This document shows, one piece after another, positions 25,237 to 33,658 of a stretch of DNA of 64,000 bases (position 1 is its first letter; every line of letters starts with the position of its first letter). The translations under genes were made by a program, and so were the position numbers. The notes under the pieces are model-generated. The model saw nothing but the letters and a program-made list of their open reading frames with translations. It was not told the origin of the DNA and searched no databases. This DNA is from Marivirga harenae. Lineage in GTDB: Bacteria; Bacteroidota; Bacteroidia; Cytophagales; Cyclobacteriaceae. The stretch is from the NCBI RefSeq assembly GCF_030534335.1, contig NZ_CP130565.1, forward strand, positions 1,199,501-1,263,500, read 5' to 3'.

Positions 25237-26064
25237 GTGAAGATAAATTTTAAGCATCTCATTTCTACTGTATTACTTTTTACCATTTGTTTAAGCTGCT
25301 CTGATAATGCACCAGAACCTGATAGTGAAGGCATTGATTCATCTTGTGAGTTAGAGGTAGTTTACCGAGATAATAAAAGTAGCAGCGTGACCTCTACCGT
25401 GTATGTAGACAGTGGATATGGCTCTGATAGGGTAGAATACAGAGAATTAGCTGATAGTTCACTGGTTTACTATATGACTTTTGAATATAATGGCCAAAAC
25501 CAAGTAACCCTCTCAAAGAGGTTTGATATGAACGATGTTTTGGAAAGTGAAAAAACAATTGAATATTGGCCATCCGGAGAAAAGAAGATGATAAAGACTG
25601 AACGCAAGAAGATTGAAACCTTATCCGATAAGACCAATGCCATCCAAGAGTCATATTTTGATGAAAAGGGAAACATTGAGGAATATAAGAATTTTAATAT
25701 CTCCGGATCTATTGTTTATCATACGCTATATACAAATACATATGAAGGAGATAAGCTAGTAGAAGCCTACCGTGATCATTTGGTTGACCGTCATGATGCT
25801 ACTTTAGAATATACATATAATTCTGAAGGCCTAATCCAAGAGATTTTAACAAAAGACATCAATGGAGAAGTTACTTTCAAAACTGAATATGAATATAGTG
25901 ATGATATGAATGAGGTTAAAAGATATAGCAACGGTGGTACATCATTGTCTGGATCCGAAAAAACTTTTTTTAATGAAAACGATACCATTTTGAAGACTCA
26001 ATCGCTTTCAGGTGATGGTTCAATAAGAGTAGAGCATTCTTATTCCTATAATTGTTCAAATTAA
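25237..26064 (+). CDS. Putative lipoprotein with YD-like repeats
   Basis: About 275 residues from the GTG start at 25237 (VKINFKHLISTVLLFTICLSCSD). The frame opens from a TTG at 25123, but that would put 38 extra residues before the signal peptide. The hydrophobic stretch ends in CLSC, a loose lipobox. The body repeats a beta-strand pattern: YMTFEYNGQNQVTLSKRFDMN, EYTYNSEGLIQEILTKDING, TEYEYSDDMNEVKRYSNGG. These resemble RHS/YD-type or YwqK-like repeats. Probably an outer-membrane-anchored surface protein; nothing more specific can be said. Confidence 0.65.
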   Translation: MKINFKHLISTVLLFTICLSCSDNAPEPDSEGIDSSCELEVVYRDNKSSSVTSTVYVDSGYGSDRVEYRELADSSLVYYMTFEYNGQNQVTLSKRFDMNDVLESEKTIEYWPSGEKKMIKTERKKIETLSDKTNAIQESYFDEKGNIEEYKNFNISGSIVYHTLYTNTYEGDKLVEAYRDHLVDRHDATLEYTYNSEGLIQEILTKDINGEVTFKTEYEYSDDMNEVKRYSNGGTSLSGSEKTFFNENDTILKTQSLSGDGSIRVEHSYSYNCSN

Positions 26065-26404
26065 GCCTGGTTCCATTAGCTTGAAGGGGTAAATACTATT
26101 TTAAATGATTGTTGACGACTCTATCAAGATCGACTTTTCAACTTGTTTTAAATAATCATTTTACCCTCATTACAAATACCTAATTTAAAAATCCGCCTTA
26201 CTCTCTACATCAAGAGCGCGCGAAAGAAAATAATAATTGATGAGGGATAATGATTTGTAAAGCAACTAAGGCTGGAGCAAAGCTAAAAAAATCAGTGCCC
26301 TAAAAACATATCTACTTCCAAAGTATAAACAATTTAAGGTTTTTACTGTTCTTTGCAGTGGAATTCAATTCGTAATAAACATACCTATAGATTCTCCCTT
26401 TTAA
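26065..26404. other. Gap holding one copy of a dispersed noncoding repeat
   Basis: About 340 bases with no gene. From about 26297 to 26400 the sequence matches 33659-33771. The longest identical block includes TTTGCAGTGGAATTCAATTC. Both copies are in the same orientation. A weak palindrome, AAGTCG...CGACTT-like, is visible near 26120 but not convincing. Confidence 0.6.
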
Positions 26405-26921
26405 TTAACGCATAATAATTATTAATTCATTATCCTCATTGATTTTCCCGATAGGCTTGCTGGCATCATTACCTTTATAAATTTCTCTTTCTATCTCGGA
26501 AGCCCTCCCTTTAAACTGCCATAGATTATATTCTCTCCACTATGAAAGTGAAGATCTAATGGAATTATTGATTTTGTCTTATCTTGAATTTTTGTGAATT
26601 GTCCTTTAAACGATTTTATATATGCTTTGACAATTTTTTCATATTTTTTCTTCTTATCACTTTCGTTTCTAATTACATGTTCAAAAGCCTCTTCAATTTT
26701 TAAACTTTTTCTCTTGGATTGATACCTTAAATTGAACTGATAAATACCTAATTTTAAATTATGGGCCATTGTGGTTGGGTTTTTGATTAAAATTCTACTC
26801 AAACTCTCAGATAGGTTTTGAAATTCTTTTACTCCTATCTGAACGCCTAACAGCAGTGTTTCTAAAGGTTTCGGTTATTGATGAATTGTAAATATAGGAA
26901 TACAGTTCCATTTTTCACCAT
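26405..26921 (-). pseudogene. Broken or frameshifted hypothetical gene
   Basis: Three segments join as one plausible protein. From ATG 26921 it reads MVKNGTVFLYLQFINN; the next frame reads ETLLLGVQIGVKEFQNL..SRILIKNPTTMAHNLKLGIYQF and on to GENIIYGSLK; the last frame reads RASEIEREIYKGNDASKPIG to LIIIMR at 26405. Both joins are -1 shifts. The second, at about 26507-26513 on the minus strand, is the heptamer T_TTA_AAG in zero phase (AGT TTA AAG GGA), a canonical slippery sequence. The first has no such site. The composite is about 170 residues, basic in its middle. It is either a pseudogene, a gene read with a programmed shift, or affected by read errors. No family recognised. Confidence 0.6.
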
Positions 26922-27101
26922 ATAAATAGCACTATTCATCGAAAAAATTTAATTATGAATGAGGAATTAAAAATCATGAAAATTTGTGTGGAGATTTAGT
27001 TTGACATTATTCCTCAATCACATTCTCTACATCTGAATTGTATTTGAGAAGTTTAGGTTGCATAGAGATCTACTTTAGATTGATATATCCACAGCAATTC
27101 A

Positions 27102-28097
27102 TTACAAGCAGCTACACCCAAATAGATCTACTTCTGAGTACCACAGATACTTGACTTCAATACCTTCATTTATCATTACCAATGCTCTGAAAGGTGTGTC
27201 ATATTCATCATTTATTGGAAAGGAATCGGCATAAGTAAGATATAAATTATCGGTGCCTTCTAGCTTTGCAAAGGTTTTAGCTAGGTATTCGCTTGAGGGA
27301 CAGTCCAGACAAGCCTTATTGTAACCCTCTTGAATAAGGGAGTCTATTCTAGGCTCATTTCCAAATGCTAAATCCAATTTCATAGAACTAGCTAATAGCA
27401 ATGAATCTCGCATAGCGATATAAGTTGGATCTAATATGTATTCATGATAGTACAGGCATTCACCATAAAATTTACCGAGATCTATTACACGAGTTGAATC
27501 CATTTTACTTGGTGTATAAAAATAAATGAACGGCTTTTCCTGTCCCGAATAGATAGAATCTAGAATTTGCGGAAAATACTTAATCTTATTCGATAAAAAG
27601 GCCAATTCATTGTTCGTAGTATCATACCTTTTGATGAGATCAATTTCTTTTGACACTGGAACTGGTACACCTTCTTTAGTTCTTTCATAGTGAGGATAAA
27701 AAATTAAGCTAAGCTCCTCTTTCTTAAGCCTAAATACTGGATTTATTGAGTGTTTGAAAGCCAGGGTTTTCTCTTGAGTTTTTAGTGACTTCAATAACTT
27801 CAAATTATTGGCAGACAAACTATCGCCTTTGATACTTATAATTTCATCTATTAAACTTGCTTTAACGGAATCATTGGGGTACCGACTCTTGAAATAATCA
27901 TCACAATTATTTTGAGGGGTTTCTTTTTTGTCCTCCACCTCATTTTTTAGTGCTTTTTGTAAGGTTTCCTCTTTTTGTATAACTGCTTTTTGAATAGTTT
28001 GATCTTTGCTTTTGACAGTTTTACTCTGATTTGTTTCCTGCCTTGGGCTACAAGCAAATATTACTAAAAAAAGTAGGTGGATTAATTTAATATTCAT
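27102..28097 (-). CDS. Hypothetical lipoprotein
   Basis: 331 residues with a lipoprotein signal (MNIKLIHLLFLVIFACSP, Cys16 acylated). A lysine/glutamine-rich linker to about residue 60 precedes a globular domain (YFKSRYPNDSVKASLIDEII). Two regions look structural: SIYSGQEKPFIYFYTPSK and NKACLDCPSSEYLAKTFAKL. The end, EVDLFGCSCL, has a terminal Cys pair. I recognise no family. It faces the same way as the next upstream gene with 92 bp between, including a family-2 palindrome at 28143. Confidence 0.65.
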   Translation of the reverse strand: MNIKLIHLLFLVIFACSPRQETNQSKTVKSKDQTIQKAVIQKEETLQKALKNEVEDKKETPQNNCDDYFKSRYPNDSVKASLIDEIISIKGDSLSANNLKLLKSLKTQEKTLAFKHSINPVFRLKKEELSLIFYPHYERTKEGVPVPVSKEIDLIKRYDTTNNELAFLSNKIKYFPQILDSIYSGQEKPFIYFYTPSKMDSTRVIDLGKFYGECLYYHEYILDPTYIAMRDSLLLASSMKLDLAFGNEPRIDSLIQEGYNKACLDCPSSEYLAKTFAKLEGTDNLYLTYADSFPINDEYDTPFRALVMINEGIEVKYLWYSEVDLFGCSCL

Positions 28098-28142
28098 TTT
28101 CTATGTAGCTTGTTTGATGCATAAATTTCCGAAATTTTTCAC

Positions 28143-28173
28143 TGATCCAAGCAGACGCTTGGACCAATTGAGT
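28143..28173. repeat. Small palindromic repeat, family 2
   Basis: TGATCCAAGC pairs with GCTTGGACCA around AGAC (one mismatch), then AATTGAG. Same form as 20943-20973. It lies between two minus-strand genes. Confidence 0.65.
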
Positions 28174-28189
28174 GTTCAATTGGGCAGTT

Positions 28190-29089
28190 TCAACATATCA
28201 TCCCCCAATATTCATTCTCTATTAAAAAATCTCTGAAAGATTGTTTCTCCTTTTTCTTGCCCACTTCTTTAATATAGAATTTCGATTCATCTCGATTCCA
28301 GCCTAAGGTCAGTTCAGTATATTCTAGTTGATTATAAATTTCATAAGCAAGCTTTAATTCTTTGAGTGTATTTTGCAAGTCAGTTCTTGTTTTGAATTCA
28401 TTATAGCCTGATCCAATGTATTTAGAGATTACCTTAACATCTTCTCGATTTATTTTCTCGAAATCCCCTGCTAATATGAGTTCTAATGTAGTGCTAGTGC
28501 CAATTTCTTCCACAATATCTTTGATGCCCGACAAATTAGTCCAATTTCTTGAATTGTACTCTTCTTGCTTATAAGAGTAACAAATAGCATTTTCACCAGA
28601 TGGTTTCAATCCGAAAGGGACCAATTCAATTTCTACATGAGTGTCAGTACCAACTCTTGGAATTTCGAATTCGATAAAAAAACTAGGCGTTTCAAGATTG
28701 TCATTAATGGCCTGGCTTGAAAATGAATTTAAACCAAAATTATCAGGCATAATTTCCTCCAGACTTTTATTTGATGAACTTTCCTTTGTCCAACTGCAAT
28801 TAAATTCCTCTGACTGCAAGAAAATATAATGGTCTTTATTGTTTTTGTAAGCCCCCACAGTAGAACTACAAGAACAGCCACAGGTTGGCCAGCCGCCCCA
28901 AACTTTCAAATAGCCATTTTGAGAATCATCTATTTTTTCAAAGTCCGGCTTTCCATCGTCATTCATATCCTCAAACCTACTATAGCAAGTGTTAACTCTT
29001 TCCCATAATAATTCGCTTAGTGATTTTTGAGATTGACTAAATCCAATTGTAGTTGTCAGTATGAATTAGATTAGTAAAGCATTTTTCAT
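28190..29089 (-). pseudogene. Secreted hypothetical protein with a TAA stop in its signal peptide
   Basis: In one frame the gene reads MKNALLI, stop, FILTTTIGFSQSQKSLSEL and continues through SRFEDMNDDGKPDFEK to the stop at 28190. The stop TAA is at 29066-29068, codon 8. Without it the N-terminus would be a normal signal peptide cleaved near GFSQS. The downstream body (258 residues from the internal ATG at 28966) has no further lesion and shows a CGCSCSS motif, suggesting recent damage or internal reinitiation without secretion. The domain begins with a DDGKPDFEK acidic loop. No family recognised. Confidence 0.7.
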
Positions 29090-29163
29090 GTGCTGGTATA
29101 TATTACTTCCAAAGATATAGTTCTATAAAAATTTTAGTTCTAAGAATTAATGGTATTCAGTAA

Positions 29164-29718
29164 TCAAACCAATTCAATATCCTCCTCACGAAGCTTTGAA
29201 TTATTGAGCTTTTCAAGAGAGTTTTTAATTTTCATCTTATCTGCAGGAGCTAAGAAAGTAGGGATCAAGTGAGTCAGATCAATTTTTAGCAATCGGTTAA
29301 TGATAATCAAATCTTTTAAGGAAAAGGGGCTGACTCCATTCATTAATTCAGACATATAGGATTTGCTTCTATGTCCTAAAATTTCACCAAGGTTTTGCTG
29401 TGTTAAACTTAAACTTTTAAGTTTCTTTCTGATTAACTCTTTCCTCTTTTGAATGAATTGCCTTTCTTTTTCAGCTATAACTTCTGCTAAATCACTATCC
29501 TGTATTTTTTTATTCGTTATTTTTGAGCTGAAAGACCAATTTTTGTCTTCATAAGCAGTAATTAAGTCTCTTAATTTCTTGCGAACAGCTTTATATTTTG
29601 AATCTTCTTTAGCAAGAACTCTTAATTTTCGATCGGCAATTAAAGCTCTCTCAAATTCCAATTCATTTGCAATTTTTCCTGCTTCCAATATTTTCGATAT
29701 GTCTAGTTGTGTTTGCAT
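29164..29718 (-). CDS. higA: HigA-type antitoxin, XRE-like helix-turn-helix
   Basis: 184 residues from ATG 29718 (MQTQLDIS); an ATG at 29733 in frame would overlap the toxin gene and is less likely. The C-terminal third holds a helix-turn-helix (LSLTQQNLGEILGHRSKSYMSELMNG) followed by a long tail. The N-terminal half is charged and probably folds with the toxin. It follows the HigB-like gene by 5 bp on the same strand, toxin first, which is the usual order for higBA. The complex should repress its own promoter upstream of the toxin. Confidence 0.85.
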   Translation of the reverse strand: MQTQLDISKILEAGKIANELEFERALIADRKLRVLAKEDSKYKAVRKKLRDLITAYEDKNWSFSSKITNKKIQDSDLAEVIAEKERQFIQKRKELIRKKLKSLSLTQQNLGEILGHRSKSYMSELMNGVSPFSLKDLIIINRLLKIDLTHLIPTFLAPADKMKIKNSLEKLNNSKLREEDIELV

Positions 29719-29723
29719 AAAAA

Positions 29724-30062
29724 TTAAATCCAATCATTAGCATTCAGCCATTTTTTAATAGTATTCTTATTGTTCTTAAATGTTGTTTCAAACTCTTGAT
29801 GGGTTCCGACCCAAACTACTGAAGCTTCATTATCTTCAAACTCAATAAGGATCATCGTTCTATGGATATTAATATTAAAAAAGTAGAATCCATCATTATG
29901 GACACAATCTGCATCTGGTCTGGTCATATTCAGCTCAGTTTGATTTTTCCAGCTGTGATCTTCAATATCCTTTATCAGTTTATCAATGGCAGTTGTTAAT
30001 GAAACATTTCCTTTATTCTTCCTTTTTAATTTTTCTAATGCCTTTTTATTGACTAGCCTCAT
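29724..30062 (-). CDS. higB: HigB-family mRNA interferase toxin
   Basis: 112 residues, typical HigB_toxin length. It starts MRLVNKKALEKLKRKNKG and shows the family core DIEDHSWKNQTELNMTRPDADCVHNDGFYFFNINIHRTMILIEF, then VVWVGTHQEFETTF. HigB toxins cleave mRNA at ribosomes and stop growth until HigA is made. The conserved VGTH.E and the aromatic/basic residues suggest an active nuclease. It is first in a two-gene operon with the antitoxin. No adjoining transposon boundary is visible although the region is rich in repeats. Confidence 0.88.
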   Translation of the reverse strand: MRLVNKKALEKLKRKNKGNVSLTTAIDKLIKDIEDHSWKNQTELNMTRPDADCVHNDGFYFFNINIHRTMILIEFEDNEASVVWVGTHQEFETTFKNNKNTIKKWLNANDWI

Positions 30063-30531
30063 TAGTAATGCAAATAAACAAAAAATAGTTCGGAATTTTT
30101 CCGAACATTTAAAATATTTATATTGATAATAACAATTGATTGGTTCTCAATTGTGTCTCTAATCAATTAATTAGTTATTGCCAAAAAGCGGAAAATTAAA
30201 ATCGAACGGGACTTTTCAGGTTTTGGCAAATGTTGAATTTGAAAGATAATTAATCCATAACAAAATTAGAAATTGCACATATAGAAGTTATCAAAAAATT
30301 CAATTGATCTTGTTTTTAGGCTAGTTGGAAAAGTGGATTGGGTAAATGGGTGGCAGTGTATGTTGTTACTGGCAAGCACAAGTGGATGCTTGCGCGATTC
30401 GAGGGAAATTTTGGAGAATAGTCAAAAGCATAAGTGGACACTTATGCTATTTGAGCGGTGGAGAACGCACTAGTAATTTTGCAATGATTAGCTAAAAAAG
30501 CTTAAAATCCTTTTCAAATTCTACATTAGGT
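30063..30531. other. AT-rich gap with two family-2 repeats
   Basis: No gene seen in 469 bases. At 30371-30403 lies GGCAAGCACAAGTGGATGCT followed by TGCGCGATTCGAG. At 30427-30435 and 30440-30448, AGCATAAGT and ACTTATGCT form a perfect 9-bp hairpin with loop GGAC. Near 30214-30237, CAGGTTTTGGCAAATGTTGAATT recurs with a few changes at 51883. The promoter of higBA must lie in the left end. Confidence 0.6.
30371..30455. repeat. Pair of small palindromic repeats, family 2
   Basis: Two copies 56 bp apart share AAGTGGA..CTTRYGC and end in TCGAG or TTGAG. The second is a perfect hairpin. Compare 20943, 28143 and 31357. Confidence 0.65.
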
Positions 30532-31209
30532 TTAAAATTTATACCCAAAAGTAATTCTGGCAACCGCATTTCTTACCGATTCTTCAAACGGAATGTCTTC
30601 ATATTTCATTGTCCTGTAAAATCCGTAGTCGTAGGTCGCTTGAATAACGTATGACTTTAATTCTGCACCTAGACCAACTTGAATACCATAGTCAATTCGG
30701 TTACTAAATTTTGCTTCAAATTGATTTTCAAATTCACTAGCTTCGCCATCTATAAATAATTCCGTAGTGCTATCATCAAATAGTCTTAAGTTAACATAAG
30801 GTCCTGCCAAAGCATATAATTTTTGCTCTCCAAGCTTAAAATTGAATTTTAGGGTTATTGGTAAATCTAGATAATACTCATTAATGGAAGATTTAAAATC
30901 ATATCTGTAAGATGCATTGGTGTTATCAAATCTGGGAATATATATCGTTGATTCACTGTATTCTCTTTTTAAAGAAAACAGCAATGAAGGGATAAGATCA
31001 AAATGATCGTTCAGTTTCATAGCAACTGCTGGGCCAATATGAAAACCGGGTCTGTACTCCCTATTGATTGAGGATGTATTATCTTTTTGCTGTCCCAGTT
31101 TCGAAAAATTGACCCCACCCATAAGAAAAATATCTTGGCCGTGGGCTACATTACTAAAAAGCACAAATGAGACAATATAGATTAATAGGGTTTTGCTTAT
31201 TTTGCTCAT
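30532..31209 (-). CDS. Outer-membrane beta-barrel protein (PorT-like/OmpW-like)
   Basis: 225 residues with a cleavable signal (MSKISKTLLIYIVSFVLFSNVAHGQD). Alternating strands with aromatic ends follow, such as FHIGPAVAMKLNDHFDLIPSLLFSLKREY, INEYYLDLPITLKFNF, KLYALAGPYVNLRLF and YGIQVGLGAELKSYVIQATYDYGF, ending in a C-terminal aromatic (TFGYKF), as required for BAM insertion. This is the porin-family outer membrane protein beta-barrel fold common in Bacteroidota. No binding role can be read from it. Its promoter should lie in 31210-31350. A family-2 repeat and a solo IS end lie about 150 bp upstream. Confidence 0.8.
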   Translation of the reverse strand: MSKISKTLLIYIVSFVLFSNVAHGQDIFLMGGVNFSKLGQQKDNTSSINREYRPGFHIGPAVAMKLNDHFDLIPSLLFSLKREYSESTIYIPRFDNTNASYRYDFKSSINEYYLDLPITLKFNFKLGEQKLYALAGPYVNLRLFDDSTTELFIDGEASEFENQFEAKFSNRIDYGIQVGLGAELKSYVIQATYDYGFYRTMKYEDIPFEESVRNAVARITFGYKF

Positions 31210-31356
31210 ATTAGAGTTTCATTTTTCTTTCTCGTCATCTTTTTTCTAAAAGGAAGGCTGAAATTACGCATTTGTAAAGCAGATGCAATGATAGAGGTTA
31301 AGCAAAACAAATCCAATTTGAGTTGAAAATAAAGACTATCTAGGTTTTAGGCAATA

Positions 31357-31384
31357 TGCCAAGCGGACACTTGCGCTATGGGGC
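31357..31384. repeat. Small palindromic repeat, family 2
   Basis: GCCAAGCGGACACTTGCGCT followed by ATGGGG. CAAG...CTTG pair around CGGACA. It directly abuts the solo IS3 left end. Confidence 0.55.
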
Positions 31385-31417
31385 TTTATTTGTGTAAAGC
31401 TATTTCAGGATAAGACA
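31383..31417 (-). repeat. Solo left-end terminal repeat of the IS3 element
   Basis: 35 bases matching the reverse complement of 4961-4995 with one change (TAAGACA against CAAGACA). It keeps both the terminal repeat and the TAAAGC..GCTTTA hairpin of the left end, but no orfA follows. It lies 20 bp past the stop of the CDGSH-glutamate synthase gene, in the same sense as the complete IS lies past the thiolase, so it may now act as a terminator. Confidence 0.85.
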
Positions 31418-31437
31418 GCCTAATTCACAACTTAGCT

Positions 31438-32952
31438 TTATGATACCCCACCAAACTTAACCCCCGTCAATTCTGCCATGTCTTTCTTCCAGCTAGTGAT
31501 GTCCTTGGGATTGAATTTATTCAAATGATCATGTCCACAAGCCCTGGCCATTACTTCCATAAGTTCGGTGGAGGCACTAAAGAAATTATGAAGCTGATGA
31601 GCTGATTTATCGATATTGATCAATTTCCTTAATTCCGGTTTCTGGGTGGCTACGCCTGCCGGGCAGTTGTTGGTATTGCACATTCTGGCCGCTACACACC
31701 CAATAGATTGCAAAGCTGAATTGGATACAGCAATCCCATCTGCACCCAGTGCTAAAGCCTTGATAAAATCATCTGGTACACGGATGCCGCCTGTAATAAT
31801 TAAGGTCACATCTTTTCTATCCATTTTATCCAGATACTTTCTAGCTCTGGCCAAAGCAGGAATAGTTGGTACGGAAATATTATTTCTAAAAATCAAAGGC
31901 GCGGCCCCTGTTCCGCCTCCTCTGCCATCTAAAATGATGTAATCCGCACTGGCGTCTAAGGCAAATTGTATATCGGCTTCGATGTGATTGGCCGACAGCT
32001 TAAAACCGATGGGAATACCACCCGTTACTTCCCGAACTTTATCGGCAAAAGCTTTAAAGTCTTGAGGCGTATGCAAATCATCAAAAGTAGGCGGTGAAAC
32101 GGCTGCAGTGCCCTCTTTCAAATTCCGCACTTCTGCAATTTTACCCACTACTTTATTGGCAGAAAGATGTCCGCCTGTTCCGGTTTTCGCGCCTTGTCCG
32201 CCTTTAAAATGGAAGGCTTGCACGCGCTTTAGTTTCTCCCACTCAAAGCCAAATTTGGCGGAAGCGTATTCATAAAAATATCTAGAATTAGCGGCTTGTT
32301 CTTCATTCAGCATACCGCCTTCGCCAGAGCAAATGCCGGTTCCGGCTAATTCCGCTCCTTTGGAAAGGGCTACTTTAGCTTCTTCAGACAAAGCACCAAA
32401 ACTCATATCAGACACAAATAAGGGGATGTCCAGTTTTAAAGGTTTTTTAGCATTAGGACCGATGATTAGTTCGGTAGCCACAGGGACATCTTCCATCAAA
32501 GGTTTGGTAGCCAATTGGGCTGCCAAAATTTGGATGTCTTTCCATTGCGGCAATTCCGGGCCTGGTACACCCATAGCGCCCATTTCTCCGTGATGCCCAG
32601 TTTTGGATAAGCCATCTTTGGCCAGTGCCTTAATATAAGCCAAAGTAGGTTCTTCTTTGGTAGAATCCGAGGAAGAAGCCGTCTCGCTTTTGGTGCTATC
32701 GTCTAATTCTTCTTTTAACGTGGCATGTGTTCCATCGCAATAAGGCGGATTTTTGCTATGCTTACACATGCAGAGATAGGCATCGCCTGTTTCTTCGGCC
32801 ACAAATTGCTTAGGCGTTATATCAGTTTTCCTGTGGGAACCATCACAAAATGGTTGATTCTGACTTAATCCGCAGGCACACCAATATTTTTCTTCGCCTT
32901 TAGTAAGTTCAACTTTAATGGGTTTTCTGTCGGCTATCTTAGGTTTACTCAT
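31438..32952 (-). CDS. Two CDGSH iron-sulfur domains fused to a glutamate-synthase-type FMN domain
   Basis: 504 residues. The N-terminal 80 residues hold two CDGSH motifs: CACGLSQNQPFCDGSH and CMCKHSKNPPYCDGTH, each with three Cys and one His for a 2Fe-2S cluster. After a Ser/Thr-rich linker, residues 150-500 form the GltS central FMN-binding barrel: LFVSDMSFGALSEEAKVALS, GAKTGTGGHLSANKV, YIILDGRGGGTGAAP, and CNTNNCPAGVATQ, the 3Fe-4S cluster site. Glutaminase domain absent, so it is not a complete glutamate synthase; an oxidoreductase with electron flow from the CDGSH clusters to FMN is likely. A Crp/Fnr-family gene lies 67 bp upstream on the same strand. Confidence 0.9.
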   Translation of the reverse strand: MSKPKIADRKPIKVELTKGEEKYWCACGLSQNQPFCDGSHRKTDITPKQFVAEETGDAYLCMCKHSKNPPYCDGTHATLKEELDDSTKSETASSSDSTKEEPTLAYIKALAKDGLSKTGHHGEMGAMGVPGPELPQWKDIQILAAQLATKPLMEDVPVATELIIGPNAKKPLKLDIPLFVSDMSFGALSEEAKVALSKGAELAGTGICSGEGGMLNEEQAANSRYFYEYASAKFGFEWEKLKRVQAFHFKGGQGAKTGTGGHLSANKVVGKIAEVRNLKEGTAAVSPPTFDDLHTPQDFKAFADKVREVTGGIPIGFKLSANHIEADIQFALDASADYIILDGRGGGTGAAPLIFRNNISVPTIPALARARKYLDKMDRKDVTLIITGGIRVPDDFIKALALGADGIAVSNSALQSIGCVAARMCNTNNCPAGVATQKPELRKLINIDKSAHQLHNFFSASTELMEVMARACGHDHLNKFNPKDITSWKKDMAELTGVKFGGVS

Positions 32953-33019
32953 GATGGGTTATTTTTAAAGGTCAAGTTCAGTAGTTAAAATTTATCCTAC
33001 ATTCATCTAGATTAATAAA

Positions 33020-33565
33020 TTACGGCCATTCCAAAAAAGTCATTTTAGATCTAAGTGTGCTAAGGGCCTGAGGTGTAATCCCTAAAAAAGCAGCTATCAT
33101 TCGTTGCGGGATTCGATTGGGGAGTTCGGGATAAGTTTTCAGAAAGTATTGGTATCGATCTATGGCAGGAGCACTCATCAACATCAATACCCTGCGTTGC
33201 AAAATTCCCATTCTTCTGTATAAAAGATGGGTATATTCAGTAATTTCTTGGTTTGAAAGGCTGGTGATGGAGAAGCTATCTTGATCAAAAATCATTACCT
33301 CAGCATCTTCCAGACAATCAATAAAAAGCTGTCCGGGTTTGTCGTATTCCAATGATTCTATATCGCCCACAATCCATCCTTCAGGCGCAAAACTAAAAAT
33401 GTGTTCTTTACCTTTGCTGTCAATAATGTAGCTTCTTACTATGCCTTTTTTAACATAATATCTATGGGCATTGAGTTCACCGGAGTGCTGAATGATTTCT
33501 CCCTTACGATAGCTTTTGTTTTTGACGCTTGAGTTATTTTCTAATATGGATGCTAAATTCTCCAT
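33020..33565 (-). CDS. Crp/Fnr-family transcriptional regulator
   Basis: 181 residues. The cupin-like sensor region reads KSYRKGEIIQHSGELNAHRYYVKKGIVRSYIIDSKGKEHIFSF and the C-terminal HTH is IPQRMIAAFLGITPQALSTLRSK. This is the Bacteroidota form of Crp/Fnr regulator, without Cys clusters and without a clear cAMP site, so the ligand is unknown. It lies 67 bp upstream of the CDGSH-glutamate synthase gene on the same strand and probably either shares its transcript or controls it. The 243-bp region upstream also serves the desaturase on the other strand. Confidence 0.88.
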   Translation of the reverse strand: MENLASILENNSSVKNKSYRKGEIIQHSGELNAHRYYVKKGIVRSYIIDSKGKEHIFSFAPEGWIVGDIESLEYDKPGQLFIDCLEDAEVMIFDQDSFSITSLSNQEITEYTHLLYRRMGILQRRVLMLMSAPAIDRYQYFLKTYPELPNRIPQRMIAAFLGITPQALSTLRSKMTFLEWP

Positions 33566-33658
33566 TTAGTAAATATAATAATTTTGCAAGAGGAATTTGA
33601 TAGACTAGTTGCTAATGCCTTAGGTTTCATAATAAAGGAGAAAGTAGATAATGCGTTA

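Noticed and set aside
20898-31384. Family-2 palindromes as a CRISPR array
   Set aside because: Copies are scattered over 10 kb, vary in sequence and have no regular spacers or cas genes.
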